A stretch of 64,000 nt of DNA from Diphasiastrum complanatum (lineage: Eukaryota > Streptophyta > Lycopodiopsida > Lycopodiales > Lycopodiaceae), in NCBI GenBank assembly GCA_029204225.1, contig CM055113.1, positions 16,435,745 to 16,499,744 of the forward strand, given 5' to 3'. The notes below the pieces were generated by a model. That model was not told the origin of the DNA, did not search any database, and saw only the letters and a program-made list of their open reading frames with translations. The position numbers and the translations under genes are program-made. Positions 1-11,379 of this stretch are shown here, piece after piece (the first letter of the stretch is position 1; the number at the start of each line of letters is the position of its first letter).

Positions 1-1007
1 GCTATCCTAGTTGTGGTTGACATACTCACGAAAATGGCTCATTTTATTCCAACTAGTAATAAGATTGATGCACCTGGTATGGCTGATTTGTTTATATAGC
101 ATGTATTCAAACTTCATGGATTACCTAGATCTATTGTGTCTGATAGGGATTCTCGTTTTATTGGCAACTTTTGGATTGCAGTATTTGAGAAGTTAGAGAT
201 GCAGTTGGGAATGAGTAGTTCTAATCATCCTGAAACAGATGGGCAGACTGAGAGAGTTAACCAAACCTTGGAAGACATGCTTAGGGTGTATGTGAGTGAA
301 AGGCAAACGCAATGGGAATGTTACCTACCATTGTTGGAGTTTGTCTATAATGATAAAAAGAATGCTTCCACGAAGATGAGTCCTTTTGAGCTAAATTATG
401 GTTTTAGACCAGCCAATCCAATTACTATAGGTATGCCTCATAAGACACCTAGTGCTATGGAATTTCTAATTCACATGCAACAGATGTTGGAGTTAGCACA
501 GGAAAATGTAAAAGCAGCGATGGATCGGGCAAAGACATATGCTGATCTGGATCATACGCCAAGAGAGTTTGAGGAAGGAGATATGGCATTTCTCAGGATT
601 CCAAAGGACTCAAAAACCCTAAAGATAGGGAAGTGTTATAAGCTGTCACCTAGATACTGTGGACCTTGGAAAATTGTTATAAAGATTAATAGCGTTGTTT
701 ATGAACTGGATTTGCCTGTTGGTTGTAAGGTTCATCATGTTTTTCATGTTTCACGCTTAAAGAAGGTTTTACATGACGGTGATAACTTGTTGGCTGATGG
801 CCTTGTATTGTTTCAGGAGCATGGGGAGGTGATGCATGGACCAGCGGAGTATTGGACCGGAGGCAGAGACGGTTGCGGAATCATTTGCTCCGTGAGTACT
901 TGGTTGCATGGCATGGACGACCTCTCAGTGATGCTACCTGGGAGACCGCGCATGGGTTGCATGTACAGTAAGTATCCAGACTTTGCCATGGAGGACGATG
1001 TCATATG
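1..1007 (+). pseudogene. Ty3/gypsy integrase C-terminal half (relic)
   Basis: This is the 3' part of a Ty3/gypsy pol. It begins inside the integrase core (DILTKMAHFIPTSNKID, then SIVSDRDSRFIGNFW and HPETDGQTERVNQTLEDMLR). It continues through the integrase C-terminal domain to a chromodomain-type tail (SPRYCGPWKIV, VHHVFHVSRLKKVL). The reading frame runs from base 1 to a TGA at about 1006, broken only by a TAG at 97-99. The frame therefore continues off the left edge of the window. The core Asp of VSDRD and the region before the catalytic Glu are present. The product would insert retrotransposon cDNA, but the stop makes this copy inactive. A polypurine tract and an LTR follow immediately, so this is the natural 3' end of the element. 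Confidence 0.9.
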
Positions 1008-1020
1008 AGGAGGGAAGGGA
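1008..1020 (+). other. Polypurine tract of gypsy element
   Basis: A run of purines (AGGAGGGAAGGGA) lies directly before a TGTGACATG LTR start. This is the expected position of the plus-strand primer of a Ty3/gypsy element. Confidence 0.8.
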
Positions 1021-1680
1021 TGTGACATGTACTTTAAATCCCTTGCCCAATGTAAATGGTAAATTGTAATTATCAAGTTGTAAATGGGTAAGTCACCGGC
1101 CTGTGGAGACAATTGTAAATTGCAATGTAAATATCTGCTAGAGTGACTAAATCCGAGATGGCCAAGGGGGTACTGGGTCTCATGAGAATCTGCTGGACTG
1201 ACCTCCTAAAAAAGTAAGAAGGCTTGACCGGTCAACGTGACACGTGTCACATGCTCACTGGGACAATTGGTCTAGTGCATGAGTGACACTTGTCGGACGG
1301 ACGGGTCAACAGGACTTGTGTCATATGCTCATTGGCACACTTGGTCCAATGCATGAGTGGCACGTGTCAAAATTGTCCACCTACTAGCTTGCCTATGTGT
1401 CAAGGTACTGCCAAGTGGCGAGTGTCGATTGTGCATGGAGTTTGCCATGTGTCGACGCTAGGATGTGTCAGGGTTAAGGGGTGCTTGAGGGGATATAGTG
1501 TGAGCCTTGTCAGACATTCCTCATTATGGTACTCCTATGCAGCTATGGTTGGGAGGAGACTTGCAGCAAAGCTCTCATGTTTGCTAGTTGATCTATGTAC
1601 ATTTGCTTGAGATTGATAAAGTGACGGATTTGTTGGGTAATTATGTGTATTTACTTAGGGTTTGTGACCTTGTGTGCAAC
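1021..1680 (+). repeat. Gypsy 3' LTR (right edge approximate)
   Basis: The LTR starts with TGTGACATG right after the polypurine tract. The right edge near 1680 (ending GTGCAACA) is my estimate, because no second copy is in the window. It contains an imperfect tandem pair with a 74-bp offset (about 1239-1312 and 1313-1369), each with ACGTG/CACATG palindromic boxes. RT sequence of another gypsy copy starts only about 20 bp downstream. Confidence 0.65.
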
Positions 1681-1699
1681 AATTCACAAGTGAACTCCC

Positions 1700-3690
1700 A
1701 TCTATTCTATAAGATTGAGTTAATTCCTGGATCATCTCCTGAGTCTGAAAGAGGAGGAAGAAGTGCAAAGCATGATTGAGGACTATCTTGCCAAAGGGCA
1801 AGTAAGACCTAGCCTCTCCCCATTTGCCTCTCCGATCATTCTAGTAAAAAAGAAGGATGGGTGGTAGAGGATGGGTGTTAGAGGATGTGTGTGGATTATC
1901 GAGGCTTGAACAAGATAACTGTTAAGCATCGATATCCTATGCCACATACAAATGATCTTTTGGATGCCCTTCATTGTGTTACAGTGTTTAGCAAAATTGA
2001 CATGAAGAGTGGTTATCACCAGGTGAGAGTTCGCAAAAGGATGTCTATAAGACTACCTTCCGAACTCGCTTTGGACACTATGGATTTCTAGTTAAGCCCT
2101 TTGGATTAATAACGCACCAACAACATTTATGATATTAATGAACGATCTGCTTAGACTGTCTATGGGCAAGTTTGCGATTAACTTTGTTGATGTCATACTT
2201 GTTCACAATCGTGGTGATGTTGCACATGTGAGTCACCTTAGAACTATGTTGTCAACTTTGAGGGAAATCATATTATTTGCTAATAAAAAGAGCGAATTAT
2301 TTAAAAGGGAATTGCACATTTGAGTTTTATAGTGTCAGCTGATGCTATAAAACTAGATCCTCAAAAAGAATTTGTTCTTCTTGCTTGGCCTGTTCCTACA
2401 AACTTGACAGCATTAAGAAGCTTTCTTGGATTAGCTATGTTTTATCGTAAAGGTGTGAAGACTATTCACACGTAGCTGTGCCATTGACCGATATGTTACA
2501 GAAAATTAAGTGGAATGAATGGACAAAGGTTTAGTAGCAAAGTTTCAATGCTTTGAAACAAGTTGTGACTGACTTTGTTACATTACAAATTGTTGACCCT
2601 CATAAACCATTTGTTGTGGAAATGAATGCAACTGACATCATTGTTGGGGCAAATCTGATGCAAGAGGGTAGACCTATGGCCTTTGAGAGCAAGAAGCACC
2701 TTGCACAGAAGAATTATCCAACTCATGAGGAGTTGTATGCCATAGTCCACGCTTTGAAGGCATGGAGGCATTATTTGTATGGTGCGGAATTCTATGTGTA
2801 CACCGACCATAACACTTTGAGATATTTCTTCAACCAGTCGGACCTTAGAGGGCGTCAAGCTTGGTGGCGGGCTGAGTTGATGCAGAATTTCACATGGAAA
2901 TTTGGTACAAAAAAGATGCCAAAAATCGTGTGGCTGATGCTTTATCTCATATACCCTTTCAAATGTCTTTTGTGGTCAGTAAAAATGACCTAATTGCTAA
3001 GATTAGACAGGCTCATCAAGAGGATCCTCATTGTAAGGAAATTGTGAGAGAGACAAATCTTGTACAAGTAGAATCTCAAGAGGAGAGTTCTAGTCTAGTC
3101 TTTTTGCTCACACTTATGTCAAATATACCATAGAAGATGGTATGGTTAAAATAGAAAACTTCTCAATCTAACTTGTGAGGAGCTGGGCAAGAAGATTTTC
3201 CATTTATGTCATGATAGCTCGAGTGTTGGTCATCCTTTGTGGATAGGACCTATGAGCTAATCCTATGTAAATTTTGGTGGCCTAAGCTGAAAAAAGTTGT
3301 TTACCATTATGTGACGCACTGTCTAAAGTGTTAGGTCAATAAAGCCGAAAGGATCAAGATTCCTGGAATTTTACACCCACTACCTGGGCCAGGAGGATGG
3401 AAGAGTATCTCCATGGTCACCAACTTGCCTCGTACACAGTTACAGCATGATTCTATCTTGATCATAGTTAACAGACTCACTAAGATGGCTCATTTTATTC
3501 CAACGCATAAAAAGATTGATGTGTTTGGAGTAGCTAGCCTATTTATCGAGCATGTGTTTAGACTTCGTATAGTGTCTGACAGAGACACTTGATTTACTGG
3601 GAACTTTTGAACGACAGTTATGGCTAAACTAGAAGTCCAATTGAGAATGAGCAATACGGAGCATCCTGAAAGAGTTTGATTTTGAAGACA
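1700..3690 (+). pseudogene. Ty3/gypsy RT-RNaseH-integrase relic
   Basis: A second, heavily broken gypsy pol. RT motifs appear in order: YLAKGQVRPSLSPFASPI at about 1780, MCVDYRGLNKITVKHRYPMP at 1885-1945, and KIDMKSGYHQVRV at 1990-2030. The catalytic YLDD position reads FVDVILVHN (2170-2210), so the second catalytic Asp is lost. RNase H follows at 2600-2900 (RPMAFESKKHLAQKNYPTHE, then YTDHNTLRYF). Integrase pieces lie at 3180-3690 (TKMAHFIPTHKKID, then SDRDT), joined only by frameshifts. No gag or 5' LTR is visible. It abuts the LTR of the preceding element, so the two may be nested or recombined copies of related elements. Confidence 0.85.
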
Positions 3691-4400
3691 TATTTATGTT
3701 CCTACACTATCACACTTGAAATGTACTATTTTGTTCTATATATTTGTCTTACTTGATATCTCTCACCATTACTCATTCCTCAGTCCCGCATCCCATCATC
3801 TTGGTTAAGTCTGATAGGGTCGATATCCATTTTGGTTTCGCCTTCGTGATAGGTCTAAGTGGAAGGATCCTAACTACAAACTTTTTGCAAATATATGGAC
3901 AAGAGTCAACCTCACAATTGCCCAACTTCTTGCTATGCATATTGGTTGGTTTTGTGAGCACAATGCCCTCAGATTTTATGAATGACTTTACTTTGCATTG
4001 ATATCTTATGGATGAATTTTATTTGGCGTTTGGCTACATTGGAATTTTCTTTTTATGATGTGATGGATGGTCAGGCTGGTCTACCTTTCAACGTTGGCAT
4101 ATTATATAAGCATGTATTGTTCGGAATGAGTAGGCTTGATTGATATTTGGGGAAACGGCCCTAGTACAATGCCATTTAAAACGTCGGGGCAATAAAAAGT
4201 ATATAATAACAATATGCTCTTCAAAAAATATGCTTGATTTTATGAGGTGAGTGCGATTCAATTTAGTTGGTGGGAGTGTCACATCTACAAAAGTTGGCTT
4301 TGTGAGTGTTATGACAAGGGAGTCGAACCTCCATTTGTGGGATAACTTGGAGCACTCTTGTCGCGATCCCTACTAAGAAGATGAACATATTGAGGCCCAT
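3691..4400. other. Unassigned stretch
   Basis: No gene recognised. One open frame (3744-4001, plus) encodes a hydrophobic peptide without known motifs. I see no element boundaries. Confidence 0.4.
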
Positions 4401-4411
4401 TAGACAAAGAA

Positions 4412-4663
4412 GTGTACTTTAGTTGCAATCCTCATTTTCTAGGCAAGATAAAACAAAGAGGCATGCGCTTGAATGAGGTTAACTTCGAAAAAGACATTCT
4501 GTGTGAGAGCAACAAAGAGTGGTCATCGAACATTGAGAGGGTTCAAAGAGTTGAGGGTGAAGCTCCACATGCTTTTTTCGATTCTCAAACTCCATCGAAG
4601 CTACCTACAACCTTGAAATTCTCAGGACCTGTCGAGTTTGATCAGAGGAGCAACTCCGAATGA
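4412..4663 (+). CDS. Possible terminal exon, unknown protein
   Basis: An 83-residue open frame with a polar, low-repeat composition (for example KEWSSNIERVQRVEGEAP and TPSKLPTTLKFSGPVEF) ends in TGA at 4661-4663. The following sequence is T-rich and looks like a 3' untranslated region. It reads more like protein than neighbouring frames, but it has no recognisable domain and no clear upstream exon. It could also be a fragment of an unrecognised transposon. Confidence 0.2.
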   Translation: MYFSCNPHFLGKIKQRGMRLNEVNFEKDILCESNKEWSSNIERVQRVEGEAPHAFFDSQTPSKLPTTLKFSGPVEFDQRSNSE

Positions 4664-5273
4664 CCGTATATCTAGTCTAGATTTTTGGTATCTGCATCTC
4701 TGTAAAAGGGTGTGTATAATTTCAATTTGCAATGCAAATATTCTTGACTGAAATGATCGCTGTTCTTCTCTGGATAGTTTTTGTCTAGCTTTTGTCTGGC
4801 TTACTCGCTCTTAGAAATTTTATATTAGTACCAGCCTTGAAATGATTTTTATCAGCAAATTTTGTTGGCTTGGGGCTGGCCATTACAGATAATATCCAGG
4901 AGAGATTCTCATGATGCTGAAGAGCTCTAGTACATGAAAAATTTGTGACTCATTGGTTAGTTCTTCACAATTTCCTAAACTAGAATCTACTTTGCCATGA
5001 TCAAATGTAAAACTATTTTTCTAGTTTGAATTTGCAATGTATTGTATAATTGTTGTGTTGAATGGATGAGAAATACGATGGTCTAATTTTGTGTTTGATC
5101 TCGTCTATTCACAATGCACTATAGTACTACATTGGTACTTAAATAACTGAGAAGCATAGTACTACTTTGGTACTTAAATAACTGAGAAGCAGTCTCATGT
5201 AGATGTATTTGACCTTCTTGCTTGCGCATTTATAGAAGAAATTCCTCAAAGCCTCAAAAAGGCATAAACGTAC

Positions 5274-5855
5274 CAACTCCTTAGCGCGTTGCGCACGTCT
5301 TCGCAGTGATCGGTAGAGCAGCACGGCAATGGCACCTGTCAGAATTACACTGCCAACTAGCTGGATAGGAGAAGCCTCGGGAATTTCGAATGGATCTACC
5401 TCCCTGGGAAGCTGTATCGGTCCTCCTCCTCCACCTTCCCCTTCAGCCTCCGCCGATGTGACTTGCATTTGGTCTAGCGTGTCCTCTGCCACTACATGAA
5501 GCTCACGTCCCCGTAATTTTGCAGCAGCAGCATCAACCGCGTATCGTTTGTTTGGAGAATGAAGACAGACATGGCAGAAGGATGATGCAGCTTTTTGAAG
5601 CTTCATGTACGGCCTGTACATTCCAGGCGGAATAACACAAGACGAACAGTGATGCAGTCTGGAACGATGACAAGAAGCAGGCTCCTGTTGGGTTGAGAGT
5701 GGCCTCTTGTGGGCAGCAAAAGATCCATAGACAGAATCAAAATGGGATGGCAGGTGGTGGAGGTGATGAAGAAGAAGAGGTGAAAGAGCGTTGAGGATTG
5801 GGGGAGTGGTGATGGTGGTGTGAGAAGCCCACGGAGTAGCAAGCTTGTTCTGCAT
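5274..5855 (-). CDS. Predicted plastid single-pass membrane protein, 5' exon
   Basis: I chose the Met at 5855. Upstream in-frame codons come only from a GAGAT repeat and are unlikely to be coding. The first ~100 residues are rich in Ser, His, Leu and Arg with few acidic residues, as in a chloroplast transit peptide. A Gly-rich linker (EGEGGGGGPIQLP) follows, then one hydrophobic segment (IQLVGSVILTGAIAVLLY) and a basic cluster (RSLRRRAQRAKEL). The frame then meets a good donor, TTG^GTACGT, at 5274/5273. Read through instead, the frame stops at 5139, giving 238 residues, but that tail looks intronic. The layout resembles plant plastid proteins whose later exons encode DUF3082; no such exon is visible here, so the gene may be truncated or extend past the window's left edge. 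Confidence 0.5.
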
Positions 5856-5888
5856 TGATGCAGTGTTGCTTCTTTTGTTTCTGCCTTC

Positions 5889-5955
5889 ACATAAAAGATG
5901 AGATGAGATGAGATGAGATGAGAATCTATATGAGGAGATGAGATGAGATGAGAAT
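5889..5955. repeat. GAGAT pentanucleotide microsatellite
   Basis: Two blocks of (GAGAT)n separated by an AATCTATATGAG spacer lie 35-100 bp upstream of the predicted start at 5855 on the minus strand. They would fall in the 5' leader or promoter of that gene. Confidence 0.85.
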
Positions 5956-5969
5956 CTACTATACATTTA

Positions 5970-7076
5970 ATTTTACGGTCCTTTTTCATAAGACAACTCC
6001 TGTACAAAATTAACACCATAATATCTAGAGGAATGAAGTTTTTTTTTCATGATTCAATGCACTTCAAACATTTGAAATAAAATTCCAACACATCCTTTAT
6101 GTGTTTTCTATGTTTTTTTATTTTTGGCCTTGCAAAGCCGATTCTACTCAACAGGTTGTGTTTCAATTTAGAGAAAGGAGTTGAGTTCCCTGGGCGCTTT
6201 TACATGAACCTTTGCATCTCCCCTCAACCCATACTTGGGTGAGGCGGTATGCACTATTTTGTTGTATCAATCCCTTATCAAAATAGGTTTGTAAGTCATT
6301 CATGAAGAGCAGTGTGACCTGCTCATCTCAATCATGGCTCATTATTGTTAATCTCAGCTCTGTTTGGAAGGGGTTGCAAAATCTCAACATGTGTTTCACC
6401 CTATTACCATGCTTCTCACTCGTTTGAAAGAGCGACCTTCAAAAAATTGCCTCCTCTTCATAAAAACACAAACAAAACATCTCCAGTGCCAATAGTTTTT
6501 ACCATTGCATTGGACTTTATTTGCACAAGCAAGCACAAAAAAATTTGATGTTCGAAAGTGGAGGAAGCTACCGGTGGATTCTTGTTACATACCCATAAGG
6601 TCATGTAACGATTGCCTAGAGGTGACAATCTTGTTGTATGGGATGGAACATGATTCGGAGCTATAGATCAATTTGCTGCCACACATCAATGTCCTATTGG
6701 CACCCTTGGTTGTTGACCCACGACAATGTGTTCTACAAACCACGTTGATGGTCCAAACATGGATGTGTTGGTGGAGATGACTATACTATGTGAGGTGGAT
6801 TTCCATGAGATGGGCATTCATTCTACTAGAGGGTGGATGGTCCATCTCACATGGTTAAGCTAGTCCAATATCTTAGTCTCAAGATGTAGGTAAGATAGGA
6901 GGTGGTGGTATGGGACTTCGTGACCTAGTGGAGGCTTGAGCATGCTTGATTGGTGTTCTATAGCTCCAGTGCATAGGGGTGAGATGACAATGTCTCTATG
7001 GAAATGTAACAAGTTTGTCACTGATTGTGTGATTACCTTACCTTGGTCGGCTTCAACAATAAGAATTCATAACAAT
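5970..7076. other. Intergenic; probable Copia LTR remnant at right
   Basis: No gene is seen. The last few hundred bases before 7077 probably form an LTR, because a primer-binding site begins there. I cannot find the LTR's left edge or a second copy. Confidence 0.4.
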
Positions 7077-7089
7077 TGGTATCAAAGCC
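7077..7089 (+). other. Copia-type primer-binding site
   Basis: TGGTATCAAAGCC is close to the TGGTATCAGAGC complement of initiator-Met tRNA used by plant Copia elements. Nothing recognisable as gag follows (7090-8330), so this is an isolated LTR/PBS remnant. Confidence 0.5.
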
Positions 7090-8330
7090 ACCAATCATCG
7101 TTATTAAGATGCAATCGTTCTAATTCTTTTTTGGTTGTCTTGTACTTCATAAAAGTGTCTTTTTGAAACTTGTCTTCCATGGGCCAAAGGACATTAAAGT
7201 GTTTGCTTTTTGTGTGGCTGAGATTAGACATGTTTTGGCTATATAATGTCCCTATCAATCCTAACTTTTTTTCAGGTTCAAGAAGTCTCTTCTATTTTTC
7301 AATCAGCTATTTTTTGGCTGAAGCCATAATTGTTTTATGCTATCCAAGTTTTGCACACATAATTGTCAAAAAAGTTTTGTTTTCTGACATCAAAAGAAAA
7401 TAGTCCAATTTGACTCTTTTTGGGTCTTATAAGAAGCCGAAACTAAAAAAAAAAAACCTTTGAGTTTTTTTTGTTTGTAATAGAAACTTTAGTGGTTTTA
7501 AAGAAAATTTCCCACCCATATTCTACTCCTCTCCATATAGTCTCCATTCGAATGAGGATAGGACCCTCCTCAAGATTTGCACCCATGCCAACATGTTGTG
7601 TAGGCAACCCCAAGGAAGGGAGGGGACAGGTAACGGAAGGGAGGAGATTTCTCTTATTCCTATGAAAGTAAAAGAAAAGAGGGGATGTATCCAAACCTGT
7701 GCAAGGCTACATGGCCTCCCCGGGTGAAAACTTATGTTTAAAAAGAAAACAAAGATATTGTAAAATAGTGTTGCTAGATTCTTGGGGTAGGAGTTGATTC
7801 CAGAGCAACAATATAGTGGAGAAAGTCTAAAATTGGCCAATATTAGAAGTAACCATTGGTCTAGCATTATGCAAATGTGACTCCAATTTGTGAGCGTGTT
7901 GGACAGTTGTGCTTGCTAAATGCTTTTTTATTAACTTAGATTCTAAAAAATATCAAGGAAAGTTATGAAACACAATGCTAGTTGATCCAAATGAAATAAG
8001 ATGATAATCTGGATCCATACGAGTAATGGTGCCAAATCTATGTTGCATGTATAAGAACAAAGAGCTCGTTCTCATATGTAGAGTACGTACATTGAGCAAA
8101 CTACAAGTTTTTGCTTTTAAAAGCTACTAGTCTACTATCTTAATAAAGGACTTTTCCTACGTAATCAATAGCATTCATCTTAACAAGGTACATTTTGTTC
8201 AAATTGACTATGTGTAGTATGAGTACATAGACACACAATGCTTTAAGCTTCAAAATCATCATTCCACTGAGTAAGTGGGCTGAGTTTTTTATGATTGTGT
8301 TTAAACATTCTCTTAATTCCCTTAAGAAGA
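7090..8330. other. Unassigned AT-rich stretch
   Basis: No gene is supported. Short frames on both strands (for example 7443-7694) show no motif. Confidence 0.4.
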
Positions 8331-9200
8331 TTCGTTAGGGACAATGCCAACAAAAATTCATTGTTTTAAAATTTATGAAAGAATCATGTGAAGCCCAAAA
8401 TATGGTTTTTGAGATAGGCCACTGTTGTACCTTATGGAGAAGATTGTCATTGTTTGTTGACAAGTTGTTTAAGCATTCGTGAGTCCGAATGGTAGAACTA
8501 AAAAATTCAATGTGGTCCTATTTTGTACCAAAACCTACTTTTTGCATGTTTTCATCTTTTACTCTAATTTGATTGTTATCCAATCTAAGGTCTATCTAGG
8601 ATAAATACCTTGCACCATTCAGACAATCCATTAGATCATCCATTCTAGCTAAGGGATAACAATTCTTAGTAATCATTCTATTCAGCTTGTTAAAATCTAA
8701 ACACAAGCATATGAATGCCTCATATTTCATATTGACTAAAAATATTGGTGCCTCCCAAGAGGATTTACTAGATCTCACATGGCCCATATGTGAATAGTTC
8801 TATAACTGGCTCGCATCGTTATCTGCTTTCTTCAAACTCATCATGTATGAAAAAACAATACATGATAATTGTTGAGAAGAACTTCTATTTGAATATCTAC
8901 AGTCCTAGAGGGAGGTAGACTCTCAAGCAAGCAAGGTCTTTCTAAGACTTTTGAAAGAATAAATTTTCACAATTCTCTATTCTAGGTTTATTTGAAGATA
9001 TAGAATTAGAAAAATGCAATAAATCAATGGAACTTTTTTTAATAGCAACACTATTCGTCTTTCTAAATAACAAGGAAAACCTTGGTACTCAACAAAAATC
9101 ATCAACAACAAGATCCTCATCTATTGCTAATGATGAACCAAAATCAATATCTTTGACCATCTCTATAAGATTTTCAATAACATTGGACATATCATCCGTT
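8330..9200 (-). pseudogene. Ty3/gypsy reverse transcriptase relic
   Basis: Read on the minus strand, 8787-8596 gives a degraded RT N-terminus: SSWEAPIFLVNMKYEAFICL, then LDFNKLNRMITKNCYPLAR and MDDLMDCLNGARYLS. These correspond to the usual SPWGAPVLFVKKKDG, DYRxLN and DxLxxAxxFS blocks. Traces of the upstream EVEKQ-type region extend toward 9200 and of the downstream palm toward 8330, both with many stops. The catalytic motif is not readable. Confidence 0.6.
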
Positions 9201-9740
9201 TGCACTAGTATAAATTAATGAAAAACCGATTACTTTTTATTTGCAAATACAATCTAGTTATGAAATTTTACAAGCATGAAAAATCTTAAAATTTTAAAAA
9301 CAAAAAAGTGCACCTATGAAATGTGGGATTTCTCATTGTGTTTTCCACATCGAAACTCATGATCCATGACACTGTGCCTTAGTTGAATTCTTAGTTCCTT
9401 GCATTGTTTACACTTGCATAGTATCTTTTCTTCTAAGTGCCTCAAATTAATGGGGATTTATTACTCACATTTATTTTATTTTTGTCCAATTTTTTTCTTG
9501 CAAAAGATGACCATTTGCTCATGTCACGATTTTGTTAGCCTAGAGACCTTTCTTTCTGTCATGGGATTTTAGCTTCATATTTCAAGAGGATCACGTCATT
9601 GTCATGTTGCTTGCATTGTCATTTTGTTCACGATTTTCTATAGTATCTCCTTGTGCCTTAAAATTTTAATATACATAATTCATATCAGATGGCGTGTCTC
9701 AAGAGGGTATAATGAATATACCATTTCTTTGACACCTCTT

Positions 9741-10648
9741 TGCTAGGAAAATGGAAGGAATGAAACAACAGAAGTCGGACGTGTTGAACGAATCGGATCG
9801 GAACGATCCTACTAGTGCTCGAAGGTAGGTTCCGACAAATTCCTTGGTGCATGCAAAACTGATAACTAAGTAGGCGAACACAATAATAAATTTAGAGCTT
9901 AATGCGCAGTAGTAGCGGAAGCAAGAGCAGACAATTAGACAAGCAATCAAAAAGTTAGACAGAAAGTGGATAGCATGCAATACTTGCAAAATCAAAACGC
10001 AGAACCAGACAGTAATATATTCAGACTGAATGTAATGAAATACAAGTCAGTGATGCAAGTGAGCACAACATAATTGTGGGCGAAATTGTGTGCTCACAAA
10101 GCTAACTACAAACTGTAAAAGCTATGAGCTTATTGACAATCCATTTGAGGAAAGAATTGATGCATGAAAGCATCTACAATGTCTGCCTCTCTATTTCATT
10201 TTGTATGTATAGATTATAATGATTTATATACAATGTTACATTTATGCAGATGAAAAGTGTGGAGCCGTTATGTTGTCTGTTAGAGATCATGAGTGGCTGT
10301 TGTCATTGTCATTTCTGTTTGCACAGTACAGGAGCAAGCATGGAATACGACATTTGACTATGAAGAAATGGCTTCAGTCATTTTGCAAAAAATGCAAAGG
10401 TGTCACAAAATGCCGAAGGCCGAAAAAGCCGAAGGTTTGCTTTGAGAAGACTTTGATGTCAAGGAAGTCACTGATGTGGAAATCGAGGACTTCGATGTCG
10501 ATCGAGTTTGATTTATAAGAGCTCCATTTTGAACCTTCGACGATCGTCGAAGACTTTGGACAAGGAAACGTCGGACAAATCGAAGTGAAGGAAGGTTGTC
10601 TCGGCTTTCCATATATTTCTGCAGACTGTGTGAAAATGCGAGTAAAAA
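9741..10648 (-). repeat. CP1 3' LTR (U3 end truncated)
   Basis: Aligns with 12589-13540 throughout, sharing blocks such as CTGATAACTAAGTAGG and GTAGCGGAAGCAAGAG. Similarity stops at about 10648, where integrase-coding sequence begins. The outer end is TGCTAGGAAAATG. It contains a degenerate run of GA(A/G)GTCGAGGACTTCGATGT units. Confidence 0.85.
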
Positions 10649-10673
10649 ACACCATTGTCGAATCTCAGGGCTT

Positions 10674-11126
10674 TCATCTGTTACCAGTCTCTTTCTCTGC
10701 ATGCTCCTTGAAGATTCTGAAGCGATTGAAAGCTTCTAATTTTTTCTTAATAAAATACATCGTAGTTCTTTTAGAAAATTCATCAATAAAAGTCATAAAA
10801 TACTTTGCATTCTTTAGTGAAGGATTTTGCATTGGGCCACAGATATCTGTATGTACAACATCTAGCAATCCTCTAGCAGTATGCTGATGGCTTGATATAA
10901 AAGGTTTCCTGGTCTATTTACCGACTAGACAGTCTTGACAAACAGGTAATTCGACTTTCTTATCAAGATAGTCCACATCAAGGACAATGGATTGCTTAGA
11001 CATTTGTTGTATAGAAGCATGATTCAAATGACCAAGTCTATAATGCCAAAGTAAACTTTTATTGATTTGAATAGAAGTACTAAGAGCCTGACTAGAGGTA
11101 GAAAAGCAATGACTTAATCTATGCAA
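10674..11126 (-). pseudogene. CP1 GAG-pre-integrase and integrase fragment
   Basis: Frames at 11126-10914 and 10868-10674 encode the Copia GAG-pre-integrase zinc region (LLWHYRLGHLNHASIQQMSK, then CQDCLVGK) and the start of the integrase core (VVHTDICGPMQNPSLKNAKY, then FMTFIDEFSKRT). The HHCC-type His and Cys residues and the first catalytic Asp (HTDICGP) are visible. The core ends at KEHAEKETGNR, the usual start of the second-Asp region. A frameshift or stop separates the two frames, and the rest of integrase is deleted. Confidence 0.85.
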
Positions 11127-11379
11127 GTATCCATGCCTCTTTTTGAGTGCTAGGATCTTGCATGTCCTATCGACTAATTTACATTGATCACATTAGAATT
11201 CTACTTTATGTCCTAGATCTGTAATTTTGCTAACAAAGAGCAGATTTGGCGACAGATTCGGTACGTGAAGGACATTTGAAAGTAAATCACATTGATCATT
11301 GGCAAAGCTTAATCTTATTGTACCTTCACCTTTGATAGCTTGTGTGCTATTGTCGCCAAGGTAAACATATCATTTGGTA

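Noticed and set aside
4315..4375. GGGAGTCGAACCTCC resembling a tRNA T arm
   Set aside because: No acceptor stem, D arm or anticodon arm can be built around it on either strand.
5856..6019. N-terminal extension of the plastid protein to 5966 or the overlapping frame to 6019
   Set aside because: The extra residues come from the GAGAT microsatellite (HLISS repeats). The start at 5855 gives a normal transit peptide.
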